A DNA stretch of 39,601 bases from Planctomycetia bacterium. GTDB taxonomy: Bacteria > Planctomycetota > Planctomycetia > Pirellulales > PNKZ01. The stretch spans positions 1 through 39,601 of the forward strand of contig JAIOPP010000018.1 in NCBI GenBank assembly GCA_021413845.1, written 5' to 3'. The notes under the pieces were generated by a model. The model did no database searches. It saw only the letters and a program-made list of their open reading frames with translations, and was not told the DNA's origin. The number at the start of each line of letters is the position of its first letter. Within the stretch, counting starts at the first letter, position 1. This document shows positions 1-8,339 of this stretch, piece after piece. Both the position numbers and the translations under genes were made by a program.

Positions 1-647
1 AAGTGGCGAATCGCGGGAGCCCATTCCCGATGCGGAGCCTTATGTTGGCTGAACAACATAAACGGCTTCTTCTTGTCGCGATTCTTCAACCACTCGAGCG
101 AGAGGTCGCCGATAAGGTCGGTCACATAGCCGGGGCGCACCGTGCGTTTGCCGTTTTCGATCATCGGCGGATTGTAGTAGAGCCCTTGTCCCGGCAGGAT
201 GTTCCAATAGTCGAAGCCGGTCGGATCGGTTTCCAAATGCCATTTGCCGATCATCGCCGTTTGGTAGCCCGCGGCTTGCAGAAGCTTCGGAAACGTCGTT
301 TGCGCGCCGTCGAACTTGTCGCCGTTTTGGTAGAAGCCGTTGCGATGGCTGTACTTGCCGGTGAGGATGCAGGCGCGGCTCGGTCCGCAGATGGAATTCG
401 TCACGTAGCAATTGCGAAAGAGCATCCCTTCGTTCGCGATGCGATCGAGGTTCGGCGTGCGGTTGATCGTCGAACCGTAGGCCGAAATGGCTTGGTAGGC
501 GTGATCGTCGGCAAAGAGAAACACGATGTTCGGCGGCTGTTTCGGCTCGCCAGCCTCGACGTCGTTCGCTACCAACGCCATCGTCGCGGCCAACGCCGCC
601 GCCGTGAGATAACAAAGCACACAGAAGCAACGGTAAGCGCGAGGCAA
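1..647 (-). CDS. Sulfatase (arylsulfatase family), 3' end outside window
   Basis: Secreted or periplasmic sulfatase that would hydrolyse sulfate esters; planctomycetes carry many. Reading from a TTG codon at 647-645, an AAGGAG ribosome site (654-659) lies 6 nt upstream, and the protein begins with a hydrophobic signal peptide (about residues 1-33). The core then reads [10 protein letters not shown] (Asp47/Asp48, the usual calcium ligands) and the modification site CGPSR at residues 87-91. Cys87 there would be converted to formylglycine. GKWH and SQHKAPH further on also fit the family. About 215 codons are present; the remainder, including the C-terminal half, lies beyond base 1. An in-frame ATG at codon 23 is less likely as the start because it would cut off the signal peptide. 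The substrate cannot be read from the sequence. The FGE-fold protein at 30127 lacks the catalytic cysteines, so this enzyme needs another activating enzyme. Confidence 0.9.
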   Translation of the reverse strand, partial: MPRAYRCFCVLCYLTAAALAATMALVANDVEAGEPKQPPNIVFLFADDHAYQAISAYGSTINRTPNLDRIANEGMLFRNCYVTNSICGPSRACILTGKYSHRNGFYQNGDKFDGAQTTFPKLLQAAGYQTAMIGKWHLETDPTGFDYWNILPGQGLYYNPPMIENGKRTVRPGYVTDLIGDLSLEWLKNRDKKKPFMLFSQHKAPHREWAPAIRH

Positions 648-746
648 AGGAAACTCCTTGGGGAAACGTGCGAAATATCGGAATAACGGCGCGGGGAGGA
701 TCGCTCTGACCTTGATTCTACACAGCCGCAGGGAGAAAATATCGAC

Positions 747-989
747 ATGGTTATCTCCGGTCACATACGGAACGGCGTCGTGGTGTTGGAAGGGGGCGTT
801 ACCTTGCCTGAGGGAACGCAGGTAACCGTTTTGCTTCCGGTCGCTTCGCCGATCAAGCTTTCCGCTCCGACTGAGAGGCCGAGGCGGCGGATCGTTTTCC
901 CGATCATCCCGTCGGAACATCCGGGTTCGTTAGACATTACCGCCGAGCGAATCGCCGAAGTCCTGGACCAACAAGATGCTTCTGCCTGA
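747..989 (+). CDS. Antitoxin-like protein of a VapBC-type pair
   Basis: An 80-residue protein whose first half ([25 protein letters not shown]) has the short beta-strand pattern of AbrB/AF2212-like antitoxins that sit in front of PIN toxins. The rest is basic, then acidic and probably binds or blocks the toxin. It ends inside the next gene: its stop codon at 987-989 lies 14 nt past the toxin start at 976, so the two are translationally coupled. A purine-rich GGGAG stretch at 731-735 is the likely ribosome site, although its 11-nt spacing is long. The family is inferred from this pattern and from its partner; the exact antitoxin class is uncertain. Confidence 0.7.
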   Translation: MVISGHIRNGVVVLEGGVTLPEGTQVTVLLPVASPIKLSAPTERPRRRIVFPIIPSEHPGSLDITAERIAEVLDQQDASA

Positions 990-1398
990 CATCAACGTCT
1001 GGCTGGCCTTAGCGTTTGCGGGCCATAAGCATCATCAATCCGCCCAGGTGTGGCTTGAGACCGCCGTGGAACATACTTTGTTTTTCTGTCGCTTGACTCA
1101 GCAAGGATTCTTACGCCTCGCTTCCAGCAAGGCCATCGTCGGTGCAGAGGTCGTATCGTTGCGCGATGCTTGGAAGGCTTACGATACGATATTCGCCGAT
1201 CCGCGAGTGGAGTTCGCTTCGGAGCCGCCAGGCATCGAGCCGGTTTGGCGAAGCTATACGCAGTCCGAGTCGTTTTCTCCCAAAGTCTGGAACGACGCCT
1301 ATCTCGCGGCTTTCGCGCGCATCTCCGGATTCGAGGTAATCACGTTCGATCAAGGCTTCAAAGTTTACGACGACGTCAAGCGGACGATTCTGCAGTAG
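976..1398 (+). CDS. vapC: PIN-domain ribonuclease toxin, VapC family
   Basis: A 140-residue PIN-domain protein, the usual length for VapC. VapC toxins are Mg-dependent endoribonucleases that cut tRNA or rRNA and are neutralised by the antitoxin encoded just upstream. Acidic residues in the expected places are Asp5 ([11 protein letters not shown]), Asp106 (WNDAYLAAFA) and Asp124 (ITFDQGF). The CRLTQQGFLRL stretch at residues 38-48 is typical of the subgroup first catalogued in Mycobacterium tuberculosis. The gene overlaps the antitoxin gene by 14 nt and has no separate promoter that I can see. No frameshift or missing catalytic residue is visible, so the toxin should be functional. Confidence 0.85.
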   Translation: MLLPDINVWLALAFAGHKHHQSAQVWLETAVEHTLFFCRLTQQGFLRLASSKAIVGAEVVSLRDAWKAYDTIFADPRVEFASEPPGIEPVWRSYTQSESFSPKVWNDAYLAAFARISGFEVITFDQGFKVYDDVKRTILQ

Positions 1399-1510
1399 CC
1401 CGATCCCCCGTGAGTCCGTCTGAATAATTCATTAAGTCTCCCAGCCGCAAAACGAAGCCGCGAATGCTTGCGATGGTTGATCGGTCAGGGCTCTGAGTCA
1501 CGGTCTCGCT

Positions 1511-2173
1511 ATGAACTACTTCGCTCACGGCTACCGCTTTCTCGATGATCCCTACTTCCTCGTCGGCACGGCGATTCCCGATCTGTTGTCCGTCATCGAT
1601 CGGAAGATTCGGGTTCGGCCGCGCGATGCGGCGCGGCATGTCGACGGCGAGGACGGGCTGCTCGCGCGCGTGGCCCGCGGCGTGGCGCAGCACCATGCCG
1701 ACGACGCGGAGTTTCACTGTTCGCTGGCGTTCGTCGAGCTCTCGCTGCAATTTACGAAAGAGATTCGCGACCTGCTCCCGCCCGACGACGGACTTCGTCC
1801 GCACTTTCTCGGCCATATTCTCGTCGAGCTTTTGCTCGATTCGACGCTCATGGAAGACCGGCCCGACAGGATCGAAGAATACTATCGTTCGTTCGGCGAA
1901 GTCGAGGGTTGGGTCGTCGAAGAAGCGGTGAATCGGATGCAACCGCGGCGCACGGAACGGCTCGCCGTTTGGATAACGCTCTTTACGCGCGAACGGTTTC
2001 TCTGCGATTATCCCGACGACCGCCGGCTGTTTCGGCGATTGAACCAAGTGATGAAGCGGGTCAAGCTCGATCCGCTTCCCGAGAAGTTTTGCGAGTTGCT
2101 ACCGGCCGCACGGCGCGACGTTCGAGCACGCCGCACGGAGTTGCTCGGCGGCGATCCTCGGTTCGGTGTTTAA
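1511..2173 (+). CDS. Conserved hypothetical protein, possibly AcpH-like
   Basis: A 220-residue soluble protein without signal peptide or membrane segment. The start MNYFAHGYRF, a His-rich helical segment (QHHADDAEFH, about residues 60-69) and HFLGHILVELLLD (about 97-109) recall the all-helical, metal-dependent ACP phosphodiesterase/HD-like fold (DUF479 group), whose members begin with similar MNxxAH motifs. I do not see the full set of AcpH residues, so this is a resemblance and not an assignment. It is followed after 29 nt by the C25 peptidase gene on the same strand and may be co-transcribed with it. Confidence 0.5.
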   Translation: MNYFAHGYRFLDDPYFLVGTAIPDLLSVIDRKIRVRPRDAARHVDGEDGLLARVARGVAQHHADDAEFHCSLAFVELSLQFTKEIRDLLPPDDGLRPHFLGHILVELLLDSTLMEDRPDRIEEYYRSFGEVEGWVVEEAVNRMQPRRTERLAVWITLFTRERFLCDYPDDRRLFRRLNQVMKRVKLDPLPEKFCELLPAARRDVRARRTELLGGDPRFGV

Positions 2174-2202
2174 GGTTGCCTTTCTGACAGGATCCGTCGC
2201 TC

Positions 2203-3783
2203 ATGCTCTCGCTCGTCTGTTCGCTGCTGCTAACCACGCTTGCCGCCGAGCCCGCGCGCCCGGCCGACGTCATGGTCGTGTGTCCCGGCCCGTTCGAAGA
2301 AGCCCTGCGGCCGTGGATCGAGTATCGACAGAAGCAGGGGCACGTCGTCGCGATGGTGTCGGGTGAAGAAAAGCCGACCGAGATCAAGGCCCGACTGCGC
2401 GCCGCCTACGCCGCCGAGCCGAAGCTCTCGATCTTGATCATCGGCGATGTCGAGAACCCGTCGCCGTTTAATCCCTCCGCGCGCACCTTCACGGTGCCGA
2501 CGCACTTCGAGACCGCCACGATCAACGTCTTGTTCGGGAGCGAGCCGACCATTCCGACCGACAACTGGTATGCCGACTTCGACGACGACGGCGTGCCCGA
2601 GGCCGCGATCGGTCGCTTGCCGGTGGATTCGGCGTACGAGCTGCATCACTTCATCAAGCGCATCATCGCCTACGAGCAATCGACCGACTTCGGGCCGTGG
2701 CGGCGGAAGATCAACTTCATCGCCGGGCTCGGCGGGTTCGGTCCGGTCGCCGACGCGGCGCTCGAAGCGGCCGCGAAGACGCTGATCACGAATTACCTAC
2801 CGCCGGCCTATGTATCGACGATGACGTACGCGAGTTGGCAAAGTCCCTATTTTCCCGGAGGAGAGGAGTTCCACGAAACGGTCGTCGAGCGCTTCAACGA
2901 AGGGTGCCTGATGTGGGTCTATATCGGTCACGGTGGCCGGCGCGAGTTCGACTATTTCCGCACGCCCGACGGCAAGGTGCATCGGATCTTCAGCACGGCC
3001 GATGTCGCTAAACTTCAGGCGCAGAAGCATCCTCCGATCGCGCTGTTTCTCTCATGCTACTCGGGTGCCTACGACGCCCCGCAAGATTGCCTCGCCGAAG
3101 AGATGCTGCGCAGGGAAGGGGGGCCGATCGCCGTGATGAGCGGCACGCGCGTCACGATGCCTTATGCCATGTCGATCCTCGGCCAAGAGTTGATGACCGG
3201 TTTCTTTCAGCAACGGCCGGCGACGATCGGACAACTTCTCCGCGACGCTAAGCGCGGGCTCGCGCTGAAGCCCCGTACGAGCGACGCCGACAAACAGTTC
3301 GACGCTCTGGCAACCGCGATGATGCCGATGGCCGCCGACTTGAAAGCGCAGCGCATCGAGAATTTGCATTTGTTCAACCTCCTGGGCGATCCGCTGTTGC
3401 GCTTGAAGCATCCGGAAACGGTGAGCATCCAAGCGCCGAGCGAAGTTCGGGCCGGTGAGCAAGTTAAGTTCGGCACCACCAGCCCGATCGCGGGAGAGAC
3501 CTTCGTCGAGTTCGATATTCGTCGCGATCGGTTGCGTCTTCCTCCGCTCGAGCGCGACACCTACGACGGCAAGCCGCCGCTGCAATATAAGAGAAACGAT
3601 TTCCAGGAAGCACAGGGCCGGAACGCATCCGAGGCGCCGGCCGGAGTGCCGGCGGATTGGTCGCTCTCGACCTTGCTCGAAGACCGAGGCGATTACTACG
3701 TCCGGGTTTACGTCGAGGGGAAAGACTCGTTCGCCCTCGGTTCGTCGTATGTGAAAGTTCGTCCACCGGTGAAACCTAAATAG
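2203..3783 (+). CDS. Gingipain-like C25 family cysteine peptidase, secreted
   Basis: A 526-residue protein with a short hydrophobic leader (about residues 1-15) and a caspase-like C25 (gingipain) fold. The probable catalytic dyad is His243 in YIGHGG and Cys285 in LFLSCYSG, each at the end of a hydrophobic strand as in gingipains. The sequence DADFDDDG-like loop around DNWYADFDDDG (about 124-134) could bind calcium. After the peptidase domain comes NLHLFNLLGDPLLRL (about 388-402), typical of C25 proteins, and then a beta-rich C-terminal domain (about 410-520) resembling an Ig-like adhesion or secretion module. Unlike gingipains it has no long propeptide, so its activation would differ. It probably acts outside the cytoplasm on proteins; the substrate is unknown. 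It lies 29 nt after the preceding gene. Confidence 0.82.
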   Translation: MLSLVCSLLLTTLAAEPARPADVMVVCPGPFEEALRPWIEYRQKQGHVVAMVSGEEKPTEIKARLRAAYAAEPKLSILIIGDVENPSPFNPSARTFTVPTHFETATINVLFGSEPTIPTDNWYADFDDDGVPEAAIGRLPVDSAYELHHFIKRIIAYEQSTDFGPWRRKINFIAGLGGFGPVADAALEAAAKTLITNYLPPAYVSTMTYASWQSPYFPGGEEFHETVVERFNEGCLMWVYIGHGGRREFDYFRTPDGKVHRIFSTADVAKLQAQKHPPIALFLSCYSGAYDAPQDCLAEEMLRREGGPIAVMSGTRVTMPYAMSILGQELMTGFFQQRPATIGQLLRDAKRGLALKPRTSDADKQFDALATAMMPMAADLKAQRIENLHLFNLLGDPLLRLKHPETVSIQAPSEVRAGEQVKFGTTSPIAGETFVEFDIRRDRLRLPPLERDTYDGKPPLQYKRNDFQEAQGRNASEAPAGVPADWSLSTLLEDRGDYYVRVYVEGKDSFALGSSYVKVRPPVKPK

Positions 3784-3872
3784 CGTCGGCTGCGTAAAGC
3801 AGAAGGTGCGCAAGCTCCCTCAAGCCGGATTTTATGCCGTGCGAAGCGTGCGCTTCTTATAGAATCGTCGCT

Positions 3873-5744
3873 ATGGATACTTCAGTTCCCGTCCCGCCGT
3901 CGGCATCGTTCCCGTCTCCGGCACCGCGACCCAAAAGCAAATGGCGCTGGGTCCGACGGATCGGCCTCGCGACGACGCTCGTGGTCGTCGGCCTGATCGG
4001 TGCCGCACCGACGATCGTCTCCAAGAATCCGGAACTCCGCGACCGATTGATTCGCCGCTTCCTCGGCGACTTGAACGGCGACGTCGTCATCAAAGACTTT
4101 TCGGTCGGCTGGTTTTCACCCCTGACGATCCGAGGCCTCGCGCTCCACCCGCGCTCCGACTCGCAGCCGGTGCCGGGCTCGTCGGCCAATCGCGAGCCGC
4201 TCATCACTGCCGAGGCCGTCGAAGCCGATCGTGATCTGTGGCGCATGCTTTGGGACCGCGCCGATGTCGGCACCATTCGCATCGAACGCCCGCAAGTGTT
4301 TCTCGCGCTCGGCGAGAAGGGGCAGAGCAACTTCTCTGAAGTCTTCGGGCCGATCCTCGAGCGCGAAGCGAAAACGCCGCGCTCGCTCACGTTCGGCGCA
4401 CGGGCGCAGATCGTCGACGGCACGCTCCGCGGCATCTCCGCCGAGACGCGCGAGCCGTGGCAAATCGCGGGGATCAACCTCGCCGTCGGCGTCCGTTCGG
4501 CTCAGGTCTCGAAGAGCGGCAAGCCGGAGCTGTTCGTCGAGCGCGGCAACCTCGTCTCGAAGGGCGCGCTGACGGTCGGGCTTTGCAATGACGTGCTCAA
4601 GTACATCGCGCCGGTCGTCGCGAAGACGGCCAGCGTGCGCGGCCTCGTCTCGATCGATCTCGACGACTGGCGACTCCCTTGGAAAGATTTCGGCAGCGGC
4701 GATCTCTCGGGCCGGCTGACGATGCACACGGTCGAGGTCGGGCCTGGCGCGATGACGAAATCGATTTTGCATCAAGCTGCGCTGCTGCCGTTCCTCGGCG
4801 ATCTGATGCGAAGCCTCCCGGCTCCGGACTTCGTGAACATCGCGCACGATTCGGTCATCGTCTTCAAGATGCTTCCTGGCGGACGGCTGCATCACGAAGG
4901 GCTTCGTTTCAGCCTCGCCGACTTAATCGACGTGCAGACGCACGGAAGCGTCGGGCTCGACGAAACGCTCGACCTCGTCGCCTCGCTTGGCATCCATCCG
5001 CCGAACCCTGAGGAACGAAAGCTCGCCTTGATGCGGCAGCTTTCGAGTCAGCAGTGGCCGGTAAACATTCGGGGCAAGCTCGGCGCGCCGGCAATCGATT
5101 TGTCGCCGCTCGGGGTTGCTTGGAAGCAACTCTTGTTTCAGAAGGTGCCGGCCGATTGGCTTTCGGGTCGGTCGTCGTTCGGTGGTAATTTGATGCGCGA
5201 GATTCCGCCGGAGACGGTCGGACAGCTCATGTCGCTCTATCAATGGGCCACGGCTCCGACGCCCGCTCCCCGTTCACCGGCATCGCAAACACCGACGCTC
5301 GGCGATGGCTCGGTGAACCAAAACGCCGTGCCGCCGCTGCCGGTCCCTAGTGCCACGGCTCCGGCGTTCGGGCCGGCCGAAGGGGTGAAGCTCGGATTGG
5401 ATATGTTGCAGGCGATTCGTGCGCGACGTCAGCAGCAACCACCTCCGACGTCGCGCCCCCTCGCGCCGCAAGATCAGCAGAGCCCGGCGCCGCGCGACCG
5501 GATCGATCCGGTACCGCCGGCGAATGGAAGCCTGCAGGGGAATGTGAATCCGCCGGCGAGCGGACCGACCGGGTTCTTGAACGGCGTGCCGAATGCAGCG
5601 CCTACCGGGGCACCTCCGCGGCGGCCGTTGTTGCGGCAGGGGTTGCGCATGCTGCTCGAAGCGGCGGAGAGCGCGAACCAGCCGGCTTCGACGACGCAAC
5701 CACCCGCTCCGCAGCCGCCGACCCCGGCGAATCCTGCTCCGTAA
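3873..5744 (+). CDS. AsmA-like membrane-anchored envelope protein, short form
   Basis: A 623-residue protein with a cytoplasmic Pro-rich start, one membrane segment (about residues 30-49, GLATTLVVVGLIG) and a large beta-rich periplasmic part. It resembles AsmA/TamB-type proteins, which are thought to shape or carry lipids between membranes. The signature stretch LTMHTVEVGPG (about 280-290), followed by VNIAHDSVIVFKML and the GSVGLDETLDL strand, is also found at the end of the 1220-residue protein at 15961, so the two are paralogues. From about residue 465 the chain is Pro/Ala/Gln-rich and probably disordered, with two short amphipathic helices in it. An ATG at 3834 would add 13 unremarkable residues; I prefer 3873 because the tail before it looks non-coding. 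Neither start has a good ribosome site. Confidence 0.75.
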   Translation: MDTSVPVPPSASFPSPAPRPKSKWRWVRRIGLATTLVVVGLIGAAPTIVSKNPELRDRLIRRFLGDLNGDVVIKDFSVGWFSPLTIRGLALHPRSDSQPVPGSSANREPLITAEAVEADRDLWRMLWDRADVGTIRIERPQVFLALGEKGQSNFSEVFGPILEREAKTPRSLTFGARAQIVDGTLRGISAETREPWQIAGINLAVGVRSAQVSKSGKPELFVERGNLVSKGALTVGLCNDVLKYIAPVVAKTASVRGLVSIDLDDWRLPWKDFGSGDLSGRLTMHTVEVGPGAMTKSILHQAALLPFLGDLMRSLPAPDFVNIAHDSVIVFKMLPGGRLHHEGLRFSLADLIDVQTHGSVGLDETLDLVASLGIHPPNPEERKLALMRQLSSQQWPVNIRGKLGAPAIDLSPLGVAWKQLLFQKVPADWLSGRSSFGGNLMREIPPETVGQLMSLYQWATAPTPAPRSPASQTPTLGDGSVNQNAVPPLPVPSATAPAFGPAEGVKLGLDMLQAIRARRQQQPPPTSRPLAPQDQQSPAPRDRIDPVPPANGSLQGNVNPPASGPTGFLNGVPNAAPTGAPPRRPLLRQGLRMLLEAAESANQPASTTQPPAPQPPTPANPAP

Positions 5745-5783
5745 GGGGAGCGCGACCCACTTCCGCGCTTTTTCGCTCGCAAG

Positions 5784-5816
5784 TATACTTTTAACTGCCG
5801 CGACGTCGTGTCGCGG
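5784..5816 (+). promoter_or_regulatory. Possible promoter with hairpin before the 73-residue gene
   Basis: A TATACT box at 5784-5789 sits in the perfect palindrome AAGTATACTT. Just after it is a 7-bp hairpin, CCGCGAC (5798-5804) pairing with GTCGCGG (5810-5816). The -35 match is poor. This could be the promoter and a structured leader of the small gene at 5877, or the 3' end of the AsmA-like transcript. The assignment is tentative. Confidence 0.35.
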
Positions 5817-5876
5817 ATTCGCAGGACGAACGCTCCGTCCCAGGTCCGGTAATTTTTGCTCTCGGGAATTTGTGCG

Positions 5877-6098
5877 ATGGCTAACGCCTTTGATCCTTAC
5901 CGCGAAGCGCTGGTCGTCGAAGCCAATACGATCTGGCCGGTGGAATTCGCCGATCTGACGCTCGCCGAAAAGGCCGTGCTCGAACAGAAATTGCACAACA
6001 CGGCGAAAGACGCCGCCGACCTCGACTATTCGCGGCTGCACACCGGCTTCGCTCGCGACATCACCGTGACGGCCGCCGATGTGGCCCGAGTGAAGTAG
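5877..6098 (+). CDS. Small hypothetical protein, 73 residues
   Basis: A short acidic protein starting MANAFDPYREALVVE, with a predicted helix LAEKAVLEQKLH in the middle and no signal peptide, Cys pair or membrane segment. I do not recognise it. Codon use is like that of its neighbours, and an alternative upstream in-frame start at 5856 would add only seven residues, so ATG 5877 is preferred. It lies between the AsmA-like gene and the broken aroB gene, 55 nt ahead of the latter. Its function is unknown. Confidence 0.6.
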   Translation: MANAFDPYREALVVEANTIWPVEFADLTLAEKAVLEQKLHNTAKDAADLDYSRLHTGFARDITVTAADVARVK

Positions 6099-6153
6099 CG
6101 TTCGTCTCGTTGAGCGGCACGGTTCTCTCGGTGAAAGCACGAGTCAGGCGCGC

Positions 6154-7160
6154 ATGGCAATTCCTCGTCGAACGGTTCATGTCGCGCTCGGCGAGCGAAG
6201 CTATCCGATCGAAATCGGCACCGGCAATCTCATCGACACCGGCCGGTTTCTGCTCACGCGCCGCCAGGTTTCGCACGCCGTCATCATCACCGATGCGAAC
6301 GTCGAAAACCGGCACGCGATGACCGTGGCCGAGAGCTTGAGCCAGGCGGAGATCGCGGTCGACCTCGTCGTCGTCGCGTGACGGCCGTCGGCGGCGGCGT
6401 CATCGGCGACCTCGCGGGCTTCGCCGCGGCGTCGTACGCGCGAGGGCTCGCGTTCCTCCAAGTCCCGACGACGCTCTTAGCGCAGGTCGATAGCTCGGTC
6501 GGGGGTAAGACCGGGATCAACCTCGCCGGCGCCAAGAACATGGTCGGCGCGTTCTGGCAACCGATCGGCGTCGTCGTCGATTCCGCCACGCTCGACACGC
6601 TGCCGATTCGCGAATATCGCTCGGGGCTGGCCGAGGTCGTGAAATACGGCGTGATTCTCGATGCCGATTTCTTCACGTACCTGGAAGACAACGTCGACGG
6701 CCTCGTCACGCGAAAGCCGGAGACGGTGCGCGAGATCGTGGCGCGGAGCTGCGAGCTGAAAGCGCTGGTCGTCAGCCAAGACGAACGAGAAGAGACCGGC
6801 TTGCGCGCCGTCTTAAACTACGGCCACACATTTTGCCACGCCTTCGAGACGTTGACGAACTACTCGACCTTGCTGCACGGCGAAGCGGTTTCGATCGGCA
6901 TGATGTGCGCCGCGCGACTGGCCGAGCGCATGGGCCGCATCGAGCAAGCGCTGGTCGATCGCCAGCGAGCGCTGCTGGTAGCTCTAGGCCTTCCCATCGA
7001 GACCCCGGAGCTCGATCCGCAGGAAGTGCTGCGCGTGATGGGGCGCGACAAGAAAGTCGAACACGGAAAACTACGCTTCGTGCTTCCGAGCCGAATGGGG
7101 CACGTCGAGCTGGTCGGAAACGTCGCGCCCGAGGATGTGATCGCGGCGCTGAAGGATTGA
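6154..7160 (+). pseudogene. aroB: 3-dehydroquinate synthase with internal deletion and frameshift
   Basis: AroB turns DAHP into 3-dehydroquinate, the second step of the shikimate pathway, in the cytoplasm with NAD and Zn. The first piece (6154-6378) covers residues 1-75 and stops at TGA 6379-6381 right after VDLVVVA. A second piece in another frame (from about 6378 to 7160) starts at VGGGVIGDLAGF and contains all later motifs: PTTLLAQVDSSVGGKTGIN, the Zn ligands in NYGHTFCHAFE, LHGEAVS and RDKK. In intact AroB about 30 residues join these two parts, including a conserved GExxK stretch near the NAD site; they are absent here. The missing length must be 1 modulo 3 (for example about 94-100 bp). 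As written the gene cannot give an active enzyme. It is either a real deletion at GTCGTCGTCG repeats or an assembly collapse. Confidence 0.85.
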
Positions 7161-7240
7161 GTTAACGCCGGATTTCCGCGAAACCACAAGCGGCGCGACG
7201 GCGCCGACTTTCGCTTCCTCACGGCTCGAACTAAGCGAAG

Positions 7241-8095
7241 CTAGGACGCCACGCAAGGGTTCGACAACGTGCCCAAGTTCTCGATCTCGACTTCTACGAC
7301 ATCGCCCGGCTGCAGGAATACCGGCGGCTTCCGCGCCATGCCGACTCCCGGCGGCGTGCCGGTGAAGATGATGTCGCCCGGCAGCAGCGTCACGACGTTC
7401 GAGATGTACGCCACGAGCTCATCGATTTTGAAGATGAGTTGCGTCGTGCTCGAGTCTTGCATCGTCGTGCCGTTGAGCCGAAGTTGAATTCGCAAGTTGT
7501 TCGGGTCGCCGGCTTCGTCGGGCGTCGTGAGGGTCGGCCCGAAGGGGGCGAACGTGTCGAAGGTCTTGCCGAGCAGCCATTGTTTGCCGGGCTTATTGAG
7601 CTGCCAATCGCGAGCCGATACATCGTGGCCCGGGCAGTATCCGGCGACGTGCGACAGTGCGTCGGCGCGGGAGATATTCTTTCCGCCGCGGCCGATCACG
7701 ACGACCAACTCCGCTTCGTAATCGACTTGCGTGCTCGCCTTCGGCAGCACGATCGGGTCGTGCGGCGCGCAAACCGCGGTCGGAAACTTGCTGAAGAAGA
7801 CCGGCTCGTCGGGAGGGGCCACGCCGCTTTCCTTCGCGTGGTCGGCATAATTCAGACCGACGCAAATCACCTTTTGCGGGTCGGGAATCGGGGCGAGCAA
7901 GCGAATGCCGTCGGGGAGCGGAGCCCCGTTTTGAGCCGCTTTCGCGGCCCGTGCAACTCCTGCCGGACCGAGCGCGATCAGCTCCTTCAGCGTGGCCGGA
8001 AGGGTCGGGTCGACGGCGTTAAGATCGACGTAACGGCCGTTTTGCAACGCCGCGGCACGCGCCCCGGTCGGGCTCTGATAGCTGACGAACTTCAC
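7241..8095 (-). CDS. Fumarylacetoacetate hydrolase family protein
   Basis: A 284-residue cytoplasmic enzyme of the FAH superfamily, which cleaves or hydrates beta-dicarbonyl-type acids in aromatic and sugar-acid breakdown. Visible motifs are GLNYADHAKES (His86), VDYEAELVVVIGR with metal ligands Glu127 and Glu129, Asp158 in GHDVSARDWQ, Lys171 region KQWLLGKTFD, and GDIIFTGTPPGVG near the end. The length is normal for the single-domain type (5-oxopent-3-ene-tricarboxylate decarboxylase/ureidoglycolate lyase-like). The start is GTG at 8095-8093, with AGGAG (complement of 8102-8106) 6 nt upstream. The gene is divergent from the GGDEF protein; the 244-nt gap holds both promoters. The exact substrate cannot be told. 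Confidence 0.9.
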   Translation of the reverse strand: MKFVSYQSPTGARAAALQNGRYVDLNAVDPTLPATLKELIALGPAGVARAAKAAQNGAPLPDGIRLLAPIPDPQKVICVGLNYADHAKESGVAPPDEPVFFSKFPTAVCAPHDPIVLPKASTQVDYEAELVVVIGRGGKNISRADALSHVAGYCPGHDVSARDWQLNKPGKQWLLGKTFDTFAPFGPTLTTPDEAGDPNNLRIQLRLNGTTMQDSSTTQLIFKIDELVAYISNVVTLLPGDIIFTGTPPGVGMARKPPVFLQPGDVVEVEIENLGTLSNPCVAS

Positions 8096-8339
8096 GGAAT
8101 TCTCCTGTCGCGGTCGCGTCTACGGAACGGTCGATGAGGCCGTTTACCTGTCGGAATCGTTATTGAACCCGGCTCATGGCAAAGCGGCAAGAGACGGCAA
8201 GCCGTAAATTCGCGACTTTCGTTAAATCCGGCTGCAAATGACAGTTTCTTAGTGTGGATTAGCTCTGTGGTTTGCCGTCGGCGCGGTCGTGACCTAGGTT
8301 TCGATAGGCACCTCACCTTTGCGCTACGACTCCATAACG

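Noticed and set aside
40-630. Minus-strand frame of 196 codons at the left edge
   Set aside because: It is out of frame with the sulfatase, whose reading frame starting at TTG 647 contains all family motifs.
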